Positions 1 to 5,294 are shown, counted from the first letter of the stretch. The stretch is DNA of 6,312 bases from Desulfonatronospira sp. (GCA_007127015.1 SLAE01000164.1:1-6312); one strand, 5' to 3'. The notes: a model not told the origin generated them from the letters alone. Numbers and translations: made by a program.

Positions 1-625
1 CGGCCACCTGGAATTCTTCAACCAGACCGTGTTCCTGAACCAGGCTCTTTTCTATCTCCTCCAGCTTGTGCCTGAAATTTTCCGACTGAACTTCTCCGGC
101 CAGACGTCCGCCGGTAATGTAGCTGAGCGTATCTCCGACCTTCACCCCCGCCTGTGCGGCTTTCTGATGACCAAGAAGAAGCTCCCTTGAGCTCTGTGGA
201 AAATGTCCTTGGGCAAGATTCCAGCCGGGCTTATACCCGGACATTGTCTGCCTGTTCAGGCCGAAGACAACATCCAGCCCTTCTTTATGCGTATTTGCGG
301 CCTGAACGATGAGCAGGGGATAAAGACCGGCCGCGCGGTCTCCGAGCAGATTCCGCACCTGATCCACATCACTTCTGCTGAGCATTCCGGGACCTGAACC
401 CCCGTGCAGCAGAATGGCCGCGGCCTCATGGGCGCATCCTGTGGGCACTACTGTGATATGCACTCCGGTATTGCGCATTTCCCACTCCAGGGCCGCGGAA
501 AAGCTCCGATCATAAGAAATCACCGCGAAAAGAACTCCCACTGAAACCAGAATGCTGAGCATGGTCAGAAGAGTCCTGGTCCGGTGACGGAGCATATTTT
601 TCAGGCGAAGATGAAAAAAGCCCAT
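1..625 (-). CDS. ABC transporter permease, FtsX/MacB type (partial, 3' part beyond the window)
   Basis: This frame stays open from an ATG at 625 to the window edge and gives the first 208 residues. Residues about 1-16 are basic and cytoplasmic, about 17-37 form one hydrophobic membrane segment, and the rest looks like the extracytoplasmic MacB core domain. That is the N-terminal layout of FtsX/MacB permeases, which work with a separate ATPase on substrates at or outside the inner membrane. Around residues 52-76 it has the pattern GVHITVVPTGCAHEAAAILL followed by HGG, with Cys64. I recall a similar G-C-x-x-E-A segment in uncharacterised COG0577 permeases. Residues 175-205 are highly charged and helix-like. 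The start is supported by a GGAGG ribosome binding site 7 nt upstream and a one-base TAATG overlap with the lipoprotein gene before it, which suggests translational coupling. The substrate cannot be told. The ATPase and any second permease should lie to the left. Confidence 0.85.
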   Translation of the reverse strand, partial: MGFFHLRLKNMLRHRTRTLLTMLSILVSVGVLFAVISYDRSFSAALEWEMRNTGVHITVVPTGCAHEAAAILLHGGSGPGMLSRSDVDQVRNLLGDRAAGLYPLLIVQAANTHKEGLDVVFGLNRQTMSGYKPGWNLAQGHFPQSSRELLLGHQKAAQAGVKVGDTLSYITGGRLAGEVQSENFRHKLEEIEKSLVQEHGLVEEFQVA

Positions 626-999
626 TAATACACCTCCAGTCCTTCGGCCTTCATCACCGGCCGGCCCTCCTCCAGATCCACGGTGCCGCTGACCATGATT
701 GTTCTGCCCATGGTCCTGGAGGGCAGATAAATTTCCGCCTGGCTGAGATCAACATGGATCATGCCGGAGCTGTCGCGAAGAAACAGCCAGCAGCCCCTGG
801 AAGGACACAAAGTAATGATTTCGCCCTGCAGGTTAACCCTGGTGCCCGGAATACTGTTGTCCGCCAGGACATCCTGCACCCGGACCTCGGGCAGACCGGC
901 ATCAACGCCTGTGCCGTATTCAGAAGGACCGGAACATGCTGTCAGACTCAGCCAGAGCATAAGCCAGACAGCGGCGATTATGGATATCTTTTTATACAT
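625..999 (-). CDS. Small OB-fold-like lipoprotein upstream of the ABC permease
   Basis: This 124-residue protein has a short basic start (YKK), a hydrophobic stretch and a lipobox LTAC with the lipidated Cys at 22. Serine follows that Cys, which by the +2 rule favours the outer membrane. The mature part is a compact all-beta domain, roughly residues 38-124, with the segment TLCPSRGCWLFLRDSSGMIH. Its C-x4-C-W pattern (Cys65, Cys70) recalls OB-fold and DUF4920-like periplasmic proteins, but the assignment is by eye. I chose the ATG at 999 over one at 1053, which would add 18 residues. An AAGGAG lies about 10 nt upstream of 999, nothing comparable precedes 1053, and the signal peptide starts properly at 999. 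The gene ends by overlapping the permease start by one base, so the protein probably serves that transporter, perhaps as a substrate-side accessory. Its exact function is unknown. Confidence 0.8.
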   Translation of the reverse strand: MYKKISIIAAVWLMLWLSLTACSGPSEYGTGVDAGLPEVRVQDVLADNSIPGTRVNLQGEIITLCPSRGCWLFLRDSSGMIHVDLSQAEIYLPSRTMGRTIMVSGTVDLEEGRPVMKAEGLEVY

Positions 1000-1132
1000 C
1001 TTACCTCTTCTCCTTGTTCCTGCCGTCCGGATCGCTTCTTTTTTATGAGTCATCCGGTCTGGTTTAGCCTGTATGCCGGGAACAATTTTTGTCGGTTATA
1101 AAACAATAAAACATACAAATTCAGTATGATTT

Positions 1133-1161
1133 TTTCTACTGCCTTATGACCCGCATGTCAA
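1133..1161 (-). promoter_or_regulatory. Sigma70-like promoter of the lipoprotein/ABC permease operon
   Basis: Read on the minus strand, a perfect TTGACA (1156-1161) is followed by a 17-bp spacer and TAGAAA (1133-1138, 4 of 6 consensus). Transcription would start near 1126, leaving an AT-rich leader of roughly 127 nt before the ATG at 999. This is the best promoter-like match in the gap between the two lipoprotein genes and points the right way. Confidence 0.6.
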
Positions 1162-1175
1162 AGATTTTCATAAGG
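1142..1175. repeat. 8-bp inverted repeat around the -35 box, candidate operator
   Basis: CCTTATGA at 1142-1149 is matched exactly by its reverse complement TCATAAGG at 1168-1175, with 18 bp between. One arm lies in the promoter spacer and the other just upstream of the -35 box, so a dimeric protein bound here would cover the promoter. The dyad is directly visible; its use as an operator is inference. Confidence 0.4.
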
Positions 1176-1186
1176 ATTAAGATAAA

Positions 1187-1215
1187 TTGAGTGAGTTTAA
1201 AATTGAGACTATAAG
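1187..1215 (+). promoter_or_regulatory. Possible antisense promoter facing into the GerMN lipoprotein gene
   Basis: On the plus strand TTGAGT (1187-1192, 4 of 6) is followed by 17 bp and TATAAG (1210-1215, 5 of 6). A transcript would start near 1222 and run antisense through the GerMN gene. AAATTGAG occurs twice here (1184-1191 and 1200-1207, 16-bp period). AT-rich gaps often give such matches by chance, so confidence is low. Confidence 0.25.
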
Positions 1216-1223
1216 GAGGTAAA

Positions 1224-1700
1224 TTAATACCCGATAGGTCTGTTAATCAGCATATGTCCGGCGAGAGATTCAACGACCTCCCCGTTCACCAGAATCTGGA
1301 CCGCGCCGGCACCGTGCACCTGAATCGCGGTCAGGACAATGGACTGCACCAGCACGGCTTCCAGTTCACCTCCTATGGACAACCTCGAAATTTCAGGAGA
1401 AAAATCCAGGTAGGCAACACCATCTTTAATAAAGCAGCCAAGCAGTTTGACCTTTTCTGGAACGACACTGCTTAAATGACTGCTTTGCGGTCCATCCATC
1501 CAGGCGCTCATCACCTGCAGCAGATCCGGCTCCGGCCCTTCAAAAATTCTGCGCTCAGAAGCCAGCTCAAACCGGGTTTCAGTAACTTCCATGAAGTAGA
1601 GATCCATGGATGTGACTGCTTTATCCTCCGAGCATCCGGCTAAAATAAAAGCACTCAGGATTAGTAGATAAAATAAATACATTTTATGAAGGCTTCTCAA
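1224..1700 (-). CDS. GerMN-domain lipoprotein
   Basis: This 158-residue protein has a signal peptide with lipobox LAGC (lipidated Cys23, then Ser, suggesting the outer membrane). The GerMN domain spans roughly residues 50-150. Its hallmarks are visible: a FEGP segment (53-56), KLLGCFIKDGVAYLDFS (85-101), a GGELEAVLVQSIVLTAIQV helix (110-128), and QILVNGEVVESLAGHM (135-150). The domain is known from Bacillus GerM and from many Gram-negative lipoproteins. It is thought to be a cell-envelope or peptidoglycan-associated module, but its molecular role is not settled. The start is uncertain. TTG at 1700 gives a basic n-region (R2, K6) but has no clear ribosome binding site. ATG at 1682 would give 152 residues and a signal peptide lacking its positive charge. 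The gene begins 37 nt after the tRNA-Ala 3' end with no visible terminator between, so the two may be co-transcribed. Confidence 0.85.
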   Translation of the reverse strand: MRSLHKMYLFYLLILSAFILAGCSEDKAVTSMDLYFMEVTETRFELASERRIFEGPEPDLLQVMSAWMDGPQSSHLSSVVPEKVKLLGCFIKDGVAYLDFSPEISRLSIGGELEAVLVQSIVLTAIQVHGAGAVQILVNGEVVESLAGHMLINRPIGY

Positions 1701-1737
1701 TGGTGCAGGCCAAAATAAAGTGACGGCAATTTGGAGC

Positions 1738-1813
1738 TGGTGGAGGCGGCGGGACTCGAACCCGCTGCCTCAGCCTTGCGAAGGCTGCGCTCTCCCGGAT
1801 GAGCTACGCCCCC
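1738..1813 (-). tRNA. tRNA-Ala, anticodon CGC, CCA encoded
   Basis: The minus strand folds into a complete 76-nt cloverleaf. It has a 7-bp acceptor stem (GGGGGCG/CGCCTCC), D stem GCTC/GAGC, anticodon stem CAGCC/GGCTG around loop TTCGCAA, a 5-nt variable loop, T stem GCGGG/CCCGC around TTCGAGT, discriminator A and a genomic CCA. The anticodon CGC reads GCG, an alanine codon. The acceptor stem carries the G3:U70 wobble pair, the known identity signal for alanyl-tRNA synthetase, so anticodon and identity agree. Confidence 0.97.
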
Positions 1814-1854
1814 AGCAGTTAAGATCGGCAGGAAAAATAATTCCTGATGTGAAG

Positions 1855-1883
1855 TATCTAACCAAAACCGGCATGCCTGGCAA
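1855..1883 (-). promoter_or_regulatory. Candidate promoter for tRNA-Ala
   Basis: On the minus strand TTGCCA (1878-1883, 5 of 6) lies 17 bp before TAGATA (1855-1860, 3 of 6). The overlapping GATACT (1853-1858) matches 4 of 6 but with a 19-bp spacer. Initiation near 1846 would leave about 33 nt to be trimmed before the tRNA 5' end. The -10 box is weak. Confidence 0.4.
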
Positions 1884-2040
1884 GGTTCTCCTGGTCATGC
1901 CGGGAAAGCCCCTCATGGCATCTTCAAAAAGCAGATTTTTCACGCGCTGCTGCAGGTTATACAGGAAAATTCAAGGGCGGAAAGCTGTTTCCGGCAGCAG
2001 CTACAGGTTCACCCCGGCCAGTCAGGGCCGCCGGTGGCCG
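1868..2040. other. Structured non-coding stretch between tRNA-Ala and rlmE
   Basis: The gap 1814-2122 holds no credible gene but is rich in dyads. CCGGCATG (1868-1875) pairs with CATGCCGG (1896-1903). GCTGCTGC (1946-1953) pairs with GCAGCAGC (1994-2001), and directly against the latter sits a hairpin CGGAAA-GCTG-TTTCCG (1978-1993). CGGCC (2015-2019) can pair with GGCCG at either 2026-2030 or 2036-2040. Some may be promoter-linked dyads of the tRNA, others parts of a leader or small RNA. I do not recognise a known RNA family. Confidence 0.3.
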
Positions 2041-2055
2041 TCTGTTAATTTTGGC

Positions 2056-2084
2056 TTGCATAGGATTATTGCATAACATATAAA
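2056..2084 (+). promoter_or_regulatory. Promoter of the rlmE-yebC-ruvC-ruvA operon
   Basis: TTGCAT (2056-2061, 3 of 6) is followed by 17 bp and TATAAA (2079-2084, 5 of 6) in the AT-rich patch just before rlmE. The start would fall near 2091, giving a leader of about 32 nt. TTGCATA is repeated at 2069-2075. Confidence 0.5.
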
Positions 2085-2122
2085 ATTTCAGCACATGAGG
2101 GCAAATTCAGGCGAATTTATTC

Positions 2123-2752
2123 ATGAAAAAAGTCCAGGATCATTATTTTAAAAAGGCCAGGAAGGATAATTATCCAGCACGCTCGGTCTATAAGCTCAGG
2201 GAGATGGACAAGCGCTTCCGTCTCTTCCGTCCCGGCCAGAAAGTCCTGGATCTTGGAGCTTCACCGGGATCGTGGTCCTTGTACGCCGCGCAGAAGGTGA
2301 CATCCAACGGCCTTGTCCTGGCCGTGGACCTCAAGGAGCCGGCCGTGTCTTTTCCCGGACAGGTCCGCTTTATCCAGGGCGATGTATTCAGCGATACCGA
2401 TGTGGCGCAGCAGATTAGAAATCTGGCTCCCTTTAATCTGGTACTCAGCGACATGGCCCCTAAAACCATCGGAATAAAAATCACTGATCAGGCCAGATCT
2501 TTTGAACTGGCCATGGAAGCGCTGCATCTGGGCCGTCTGGTTTTAATCCCCGGAGGCTCTTTATGCGTCAAGATTTTTGAAGGCCCCGACGTTGAGCAGC
2601 TGAACAGAGAAATGAAGTCCAGTTTCGTCCGGGTCAAGCATTTCAAGCCCAAAAGCTCCAGAGCGGAAAGCAGGGAAATCTTTCTCATCGGAATGCAGTT
2701 TCAGAAGAAGGAAAACCATGACGCAAGTGACCTGGACAGGATTAGAACATGA
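2123..2752 (+). CDS. rlmE: 23S rRNA (uridine-2'-O-)-methyltransferase RlmE (FtsJ/RrmJ family)
   Basis: This 209-residue enzyme should transfer a methyl group from S-adenosylmethionine to the 2'-O of U2552 (E. coli numbering) in the 23S rRNA A-loop, a late step of 50S assembly. The Rossmann motif I is VLDLGASPGSWS (residues 41-52), with the acidic SAM residue in AVDL (D69). The catalytic K-D-K-E tetrad is complete: K24 in SVYKL, D110 in LSDMAPK, K150 in CVKIFEG and E185 in ESREIF. Each is exactly 14 residues earlier than K38, D124, K164 and E199 of E. coli RlmE, so the protein is colinear apart from a shorter N-terminus. The ATG at 2123 is preceded only by a weak AGGCG ribosome binding site. 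It is the first gene of a rightward operon, 35 nt before yebC. Confidence 0.95.
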   Translation: MKKVQDHYFKKARKDNYPARSVYKLREMDKRFRLFRPGQKVLDLGASPGSWSLYAAQKVTSNGLVLAVDLKEPAVSFPGQVRFIQGDVFSDTDVAQQIRNLAPFNLVLSDMAPKTIGIKITDQARSFELAMEALHLGRLVLIPGGSLCVKIFEGPDVEQLNREMKSSFVRVKHFKPKSSRAESREIFLIGMQFQKKENHDASDLDRIRT

Positions 2753-2787
2753 AGGTTGAATGAAGAAAAAACCAGGAGAAAAAATAT

Positions 2788-3537
2788 ATGGCAGGACACA
2801 GCAAATGGCACAACATCCAGCATAGAAAAGGCAGGCAGGACGCCAAAAAAGGCAAGATATTCACCAAGGTTACCAAGGAGATCATGCTTGCCGCCAAAAG
2901 CGGCGGTGGGGACCCGGACAAGAATCCCAGGCTCAGGGCCGCGGTTGATGCGGCCAAATCAGCCAATCTGCCCAAGGACAGGATAGAGACAGCCATCAGG
3001 AAAGGCACCGGCGAACTCGCCGGAGATCAGATAGAAGAATCAGTTTACGAAGGCTACGGCCCAGGAGGAGTGGCCATGCTCGTGGAGGTGGCCACGGACA
3101 ACAAGAACCGCAGTGTGGCAGAAATCAGGCATCAGCTCAGCAAAAACGGCGGATCCATGGGCGAAGCCGGAAGCGTGGCCTGGATGTTTGATCACAAGGG
3201 CGTGCTTTCCTTCGACAAGGAAACCTACAGCGAGGAACAGATACTCGAGGTCGGTCTGGAAGCCGGGGTGGATGACCTGATCGATGACGGCCAGGTATGG
3301 CAGGTACGCTGCGCCCCGGAAGACTACAACCTGGTCAAGGAAGCCTACTCCGCGTCCGGCATTGAATTCGCCGAAGCCTTTTTGACCATGGTGCCCAGAA
3401 CCACCATTGGTGTAGACGTTGAAACCGGACGCAGGCTCCTTAAGCTCTACGACGCCCTGGACGACCTGGATGATGTGCAGAACATCTATGCCAATTTTGA
3501 GCTTCCCGACGAACTGCTAAGGGAACTGGAGAGCTGA
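2788..3537 (+). CDS. yebC: YebC/TACO1 family protein
   Basis: This is a full-length 249-residue member of the family, usually about 240-250 residues. The N-terminal signature MAGHSKWHNIQHRKGRQDAK is followed by the helical segment with DPDKNPRLRAAVDAAKSANL (42-61) and then KDRIETAIRKGTGE. The two alpha/beta domains follow, including YEGYGPGGVAMLVEVATDN, the GGSMGEAGSVAWMF segment and a C-terminal acidic tail. The family is traditionally annotated as a transcriptional regulator. Its mitochondrial homologue TACO1 and more recent bacterial work point instead to a role on the ribosome in translation of difficult sequences, so the regulator label should be read with caution. The start is firm: AGGAG lies 9 nt before the ATG. 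It sits between rlmE and ruvC, and yebC next to ruvC is a widely conserved arrangement. Confidence 0.95.
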   Translation: MAGHSKWHNIQHRKGRQDAKKGKIFTKVTKEIMLAAKSGGGDPDKNPRLRAAVDAAKSANLPKDRIETAIRKGTGELAGDQIEESVYEGYGPGGVAMLVEVATDNKNRSVAEIRHQLSKNGGSMGEAGSVAWMFDHKGVLSFDKETYSEEQILEVGLEAGVDDLIDDGQVWQVRCAPEDYNLVKEAYSASGIEFAEAFLTMVPRTTIGVDVETGRRLLKLYDALDDLDDVQNIYANFELPDELLRELES

Positions 3538-3540
3538 GCA

Positions 3541-4062
3541 TTGGCCGGTTCGTCTGGAGAAAGACTGGTGCTGGGCATAGATCCCGGATCCAGATGCACC
3601 GGGTTTGGACTGGTTCATGAGCGATCCGGATGTCTGAAGCTGCTTAAAACCGGAACCATAAGAACTGACCCAGGAGCTGATCTGAGCCACAGGCTGGCTT
3701 CCATCTTCAGCGGGATCTGCGCTTTGATTCTTGAATACGGCCCCCAGGAGGCAGCAGTGGAGGAAGTGTTCACCGCCAAGAACTCCAACTCGGCATTAAA
3801 GCTCGGCCAGGCCAGGGGCGCGGCCATGGTGGCCTGCGCGCACAACAGGATTCCTGTCTTTTCCTACGAACCAACTCTGGTTAAGAAGTCCCTGGTTGGA
3901 GCCGGCCGGGCCGGCAAGGACCAGGTGGCCTTCATGGTCGCGCGCCTGCTGGGGCAAAGAAATGCTGACCCCGCCTGGCCCAGGGATGCAAGCGATGCTC
4001 TGGCTGTGGCCATTGCTCATCTGAACCAGCGCCGGGCGGCCATGATCGGAGGTTATAAATGA
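3541..4062 (+). CDS. ruvC: Crossover junction endodeoxyribonuclease RuvC
   Basis: RuvC is the dimeric, metal-dependent nuclease that cuts Holliday junctions after RuvAB branch migration. At 173 residues it matches the usual length. The four acidic catalytic residues are present: D14 in LGIDPGS, E74 in AAVEEVF, and D149 and D152 in PRDASDALA. The family segment FTAKNSNSALKLGQARGAA (77-95) is intact. The start is TTG at 3541: there is no nearby in-frame ATG, GGAG lies 9 nt upstream, and the nuclease core begins within ten residues. Only 3 nt separate it from the yebC stop, and its stop overlaps the ruvA start by 4 nt, so translation of the three genes is likely coupled. The N-terminus is a few residues longer than in E. 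coli. Confidence 0.96.
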   Translation: MAGSSGERLVLGIDPGSRCTGFGLVHERSGCLKLLKTGTIRTDPGADLSHRLASIFSGICALILEYGPQEAAVEEVFTAKNSNSALKLGQARGAAMVACAHNRIPVFSYEPTLVKKSLVGAGRAGKDQVAFMVARLLGQRNADPAWPRDASDALAVAIAHLNQRRAAMIGGYK

Positions 4063-4679
4063 TCGCTTTTCTCAGGGGGGAGATCTTAAGCGTCCGGGAC
4101 AGAAGCTGTGTGGTTCTCACTCCTTCCGGACTCGGCTATGAGGTTCATGTAACCTCCAGAGGTCTGACCCTGCTTCCTCCTTCCGGAGAAGAGGTGGAGC
4201 TGTACACCCTGACCGTGGTCCGGGAGGATGCCCTGGATCTTTACGGTTTTTTCAGCCTGGAAGAAAGAGAAACTTTCAGCATCCTTCTAAACACCCCCAA
4301 GCTCGGACCCAGAACCGCCCTGGCCATACTTGGCATGTACGAGCCGGACAGACTCCTTAAAATCATACATGCCGAGGATGAATCCGGACTGGCTCAGGTT
4401 CCGGGCATCGGCATCAAAACCGCCCGCAGGCTTATTCTTGACCTTAAGGATCGCCTGCAGTTCATAGCCCCGGTCAAAGAAGACAAACCCATGCCGGCAA
4501 AAAAGACAGTGCGTGAGGATGTACTGGCCGGTCTGACCAGCCTCGGCTACGCTCCCCTCGAAATAACACCCTGCCTGGACCGGATTCTTGAAGATGAGCC
4601 TGACCTTGATGTGGCCTCTGCCATCCGGGCTGTTCTCAAAAAAAAGGCCGCGGAAAAGATGCGTGAATCATCCGGCTGA
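4059..4679 (+). CDS. ruvA: Holliday junction branch migration protein RuvA
   Basis: RuvA tetramers bind four-way junctions and load the RuvB motor. The 206-residue protein shows all three domains: the N-terminal OB fold (1-62), whose acidic pin lies in VVREDALDLYGF (E56, D57), helix-hairpin-helix domain II (about 71-135), and the RuvB-binding domain III (about 150-195), joined by a Lys/Pro-rich linker. The second hairpin VPGIGIKTARRLILDLKDRL (114-133) is typical. The first, TPKLGPRTALAIL (79-91), has Lys81 where most family members have the first Gly of G-V-G-P-K. The start overlaps the ruvC stop as ATGA. An inverted repeat GAATCA/TGATTC (4665-4682) spans its stop codon. An A8 run (4638-4645) near the end contains A AAA AAG in the reading phase that allows -1 slippage, but slippage would only change the last residues. 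ruvB does not follow. Confidence 0.96.
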   Translation: MIAFLRGEILSVRDRSCVVLTPSGLGYEVHVTSRGLTLLPPSGEEVELYTLTVVREDALDLYGFFSLEERETFSILLNTPKLGPRTALAILGMYEPDRLLKIIHAEDESGLAQVPGIGIKTARRLILDLKDRLQFIAPVKEDKPMPAKKTVREDVLAGLTSLGYAPLEITPCLDRILEDEPDLDVASAIRAVLKKKAAEKMRESSG

Positions 4680-4870
4680 TTCTGCATCTGCGGTTCCCTG
4701 ATCCCTTTGATACCTTCCTGATCCGTGCATCCTGGCCCTGGCCCTCGGCAGCCATGAAGTACTTCTTCCTGCTGAACACCTTTATGCCGGACATCTGCTG
4801 CGTGTTCATGTTTCACTGCCGGTGAGAGCGGACTGCTGTATTTATTGCTCAGGTTGCATTGTACGCATAA
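4667..4870 (+). other. Coding-like frame without a start in the ruvA-cutA gap
   Basis: One plus-strand frame is open from 4667 to a TGA at 4823, and then again to a TAA at 4868. About 41 of its first 52 codons end in G or C, which looks like coding bias. The only ATG before the TGA that gives a recognisable short peptide is at 4754 (23 residues, four Cys, hydrophobic) and has no ribosome binding site. The third codon positions of an opposite-strand 57-codon ORF (4809 to 4636, Lys/Arg-rich, also without a ribosome binding site) coincide with these, so the bias cannot tell the strands apart. It may be a gene remnant. I do not recognise any family. Confidence 0.2.
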
Positions 4871-4887
4871 ATTGATTAATTTATAAT
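4859..4887 (+). promoter_or_regulatory. Promoter of cutA
   Basis: A perfect TATAAT (4882-4887) lies 17 bp after TTGTAC (4859-4864, 3 of 6). Transcription would begin near 4894. A palindrome ATAAATT-GATT-AATTTAT (4867-4884) fills the spacer and enters the -10 box; it could be an operator or just AT-richness. The promoter shows that cutA need not depend on read-through from ruvA. Confidence 0.55.
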
Positions 4888-4964
4888 CTGTCTTAAGTTT
4901 TAATTTTGAATCATCCGGAAAATGAGCTGTTATTAAATACATGAGCACTGAAGAGGAGTTTTTT

Positions 4965-5294
4965 ATGGCCCAGATTCTGGCATATATAACCGCTGAAAAT
5001 ATGGAAGAGGCCCGGCGCATAGGGCGGGTCCTGGTGGAAAACAAGCTGGCCGCCTGCGTCAACGCGCTGGAGAACATGACTTCCATGTATATGTGGAAAG
5101 GAAAAATGGAGACTTCCAGGGAAGTGGTTCTGCTGGCCAAAACCCGGGAAGAGCTGAAGGACAGGCTGACGGAAAAAGTTCTTGAGGTGCACAGCTATGA
5201 ATGCCCCTGCGTGGTTTTTATTCCACTCAGCGGAGGACACCGCGAATTTCTGGACTGGATCGACGCGGAAACAGGCCAGAGCGGGCAGAGCTGA
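4965..5294 (+). CDS. cutA: CutA1 family divalent-cation tolerance protein
   Basis: This 109-residue protein belongs to the small trimeric CutA1 family (typically about 105-112 residues), linked to copper and other divalent-cation tolerance in E. coli, though its cellular role remains unclear. The family blocks are present: the opening strand and AEN-MEEARRIGRVLVENKLAACVN (11-33), the aromatic segment MYMWKGKME (41-49), the LLAKTREEL segment (56-64), and the region HSYECPCVVFIPLSGG (76-91) ending in FLDWID. The usual H-P-Y-E-x-P-E core reads H-S-Y-E-C-P-C, with Ser for Pro and Cys for Glu. I chose the ATG at 4965 over 4941 because GAGGAG lies about 6 nt upstream and the first beta strand starts there. 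It has its own promoter and is followed after 73 nt by the kinase gene. Confidence 0.92.
   Translation: MAQILAYITAENMEEARRIGRVLVENKLAACVNALENMTSMYMWKGKMETSREVVLLAKTREELKDRLTEKVLEVHSYECPCVVFIPLSGGHREFLDWIDAETGQSGQS

Larger units (their letters stand above)
4664..4918 (+). repeat. 12-bp direct repeat bracketing the ruvA-cutA gap
   Basis: TGAATCATCCGG occurs exactly at 4664-4675, inside the last codons of ruvA, and at 4907-4918, just before cutA. The two copies are 243 bp apart. Long duplicated ends like this can be a target-site duplication or a duplication scar. I see no terminal inverted repeats just inside them and no transposase. Roughly one 12-mer pair is expected by chance in a window this size, so only the position makes it notable. 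Confidence 0.45.

Noticed and set aside
203..397. Plus-strand ORF of 64 codons
   Set aside because: It lies fully antisense to the permease frame, which is open over the whole region and has recognisable family features.
754..1101. Two plus-strand ORFs over the small lipoprotein gene
   Set aside because: They are antisense to a gene with a good signal peptide and ribosome binding site, and they show no coding features.
1978..2010. Minus-strand GGTGAACC and CCGGAAA motifs resembling bacterial SRP RNA
   Set aside because: The conserved domain IV sequence with its GGAA tetraloop and flanking internal loops is not present.
1720..2076. 118-codon plus-strand ORF with W-W-R-R-R-D-S-N-P near its start
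   Set aside because: Its first part is the antisense translation of tRNA-Ala, a well-known source of spurious proteins, and the rest has no domain-like features.
4638..4646. Programmed -1 frameshift at A AAA AAG in ruvA
   Set aside because: The -1 frame ends after six more codons at TGA 4664, past domain III, so the product would scarcely differ; a Lys-rich tail explains the A run.
4665..4682. Intrinsic terminator after ruvA from GAATCA/TGATTC
   Set aside because: The 6-bp stem is only half GC and no U-tract follows.
4547..5140. 197-codon minus-strand ORF spanning the ruvA tail, the gap and cutA
   Set aside because: It is antisense to two firm genes and has low-complexity, shadow-like composition.
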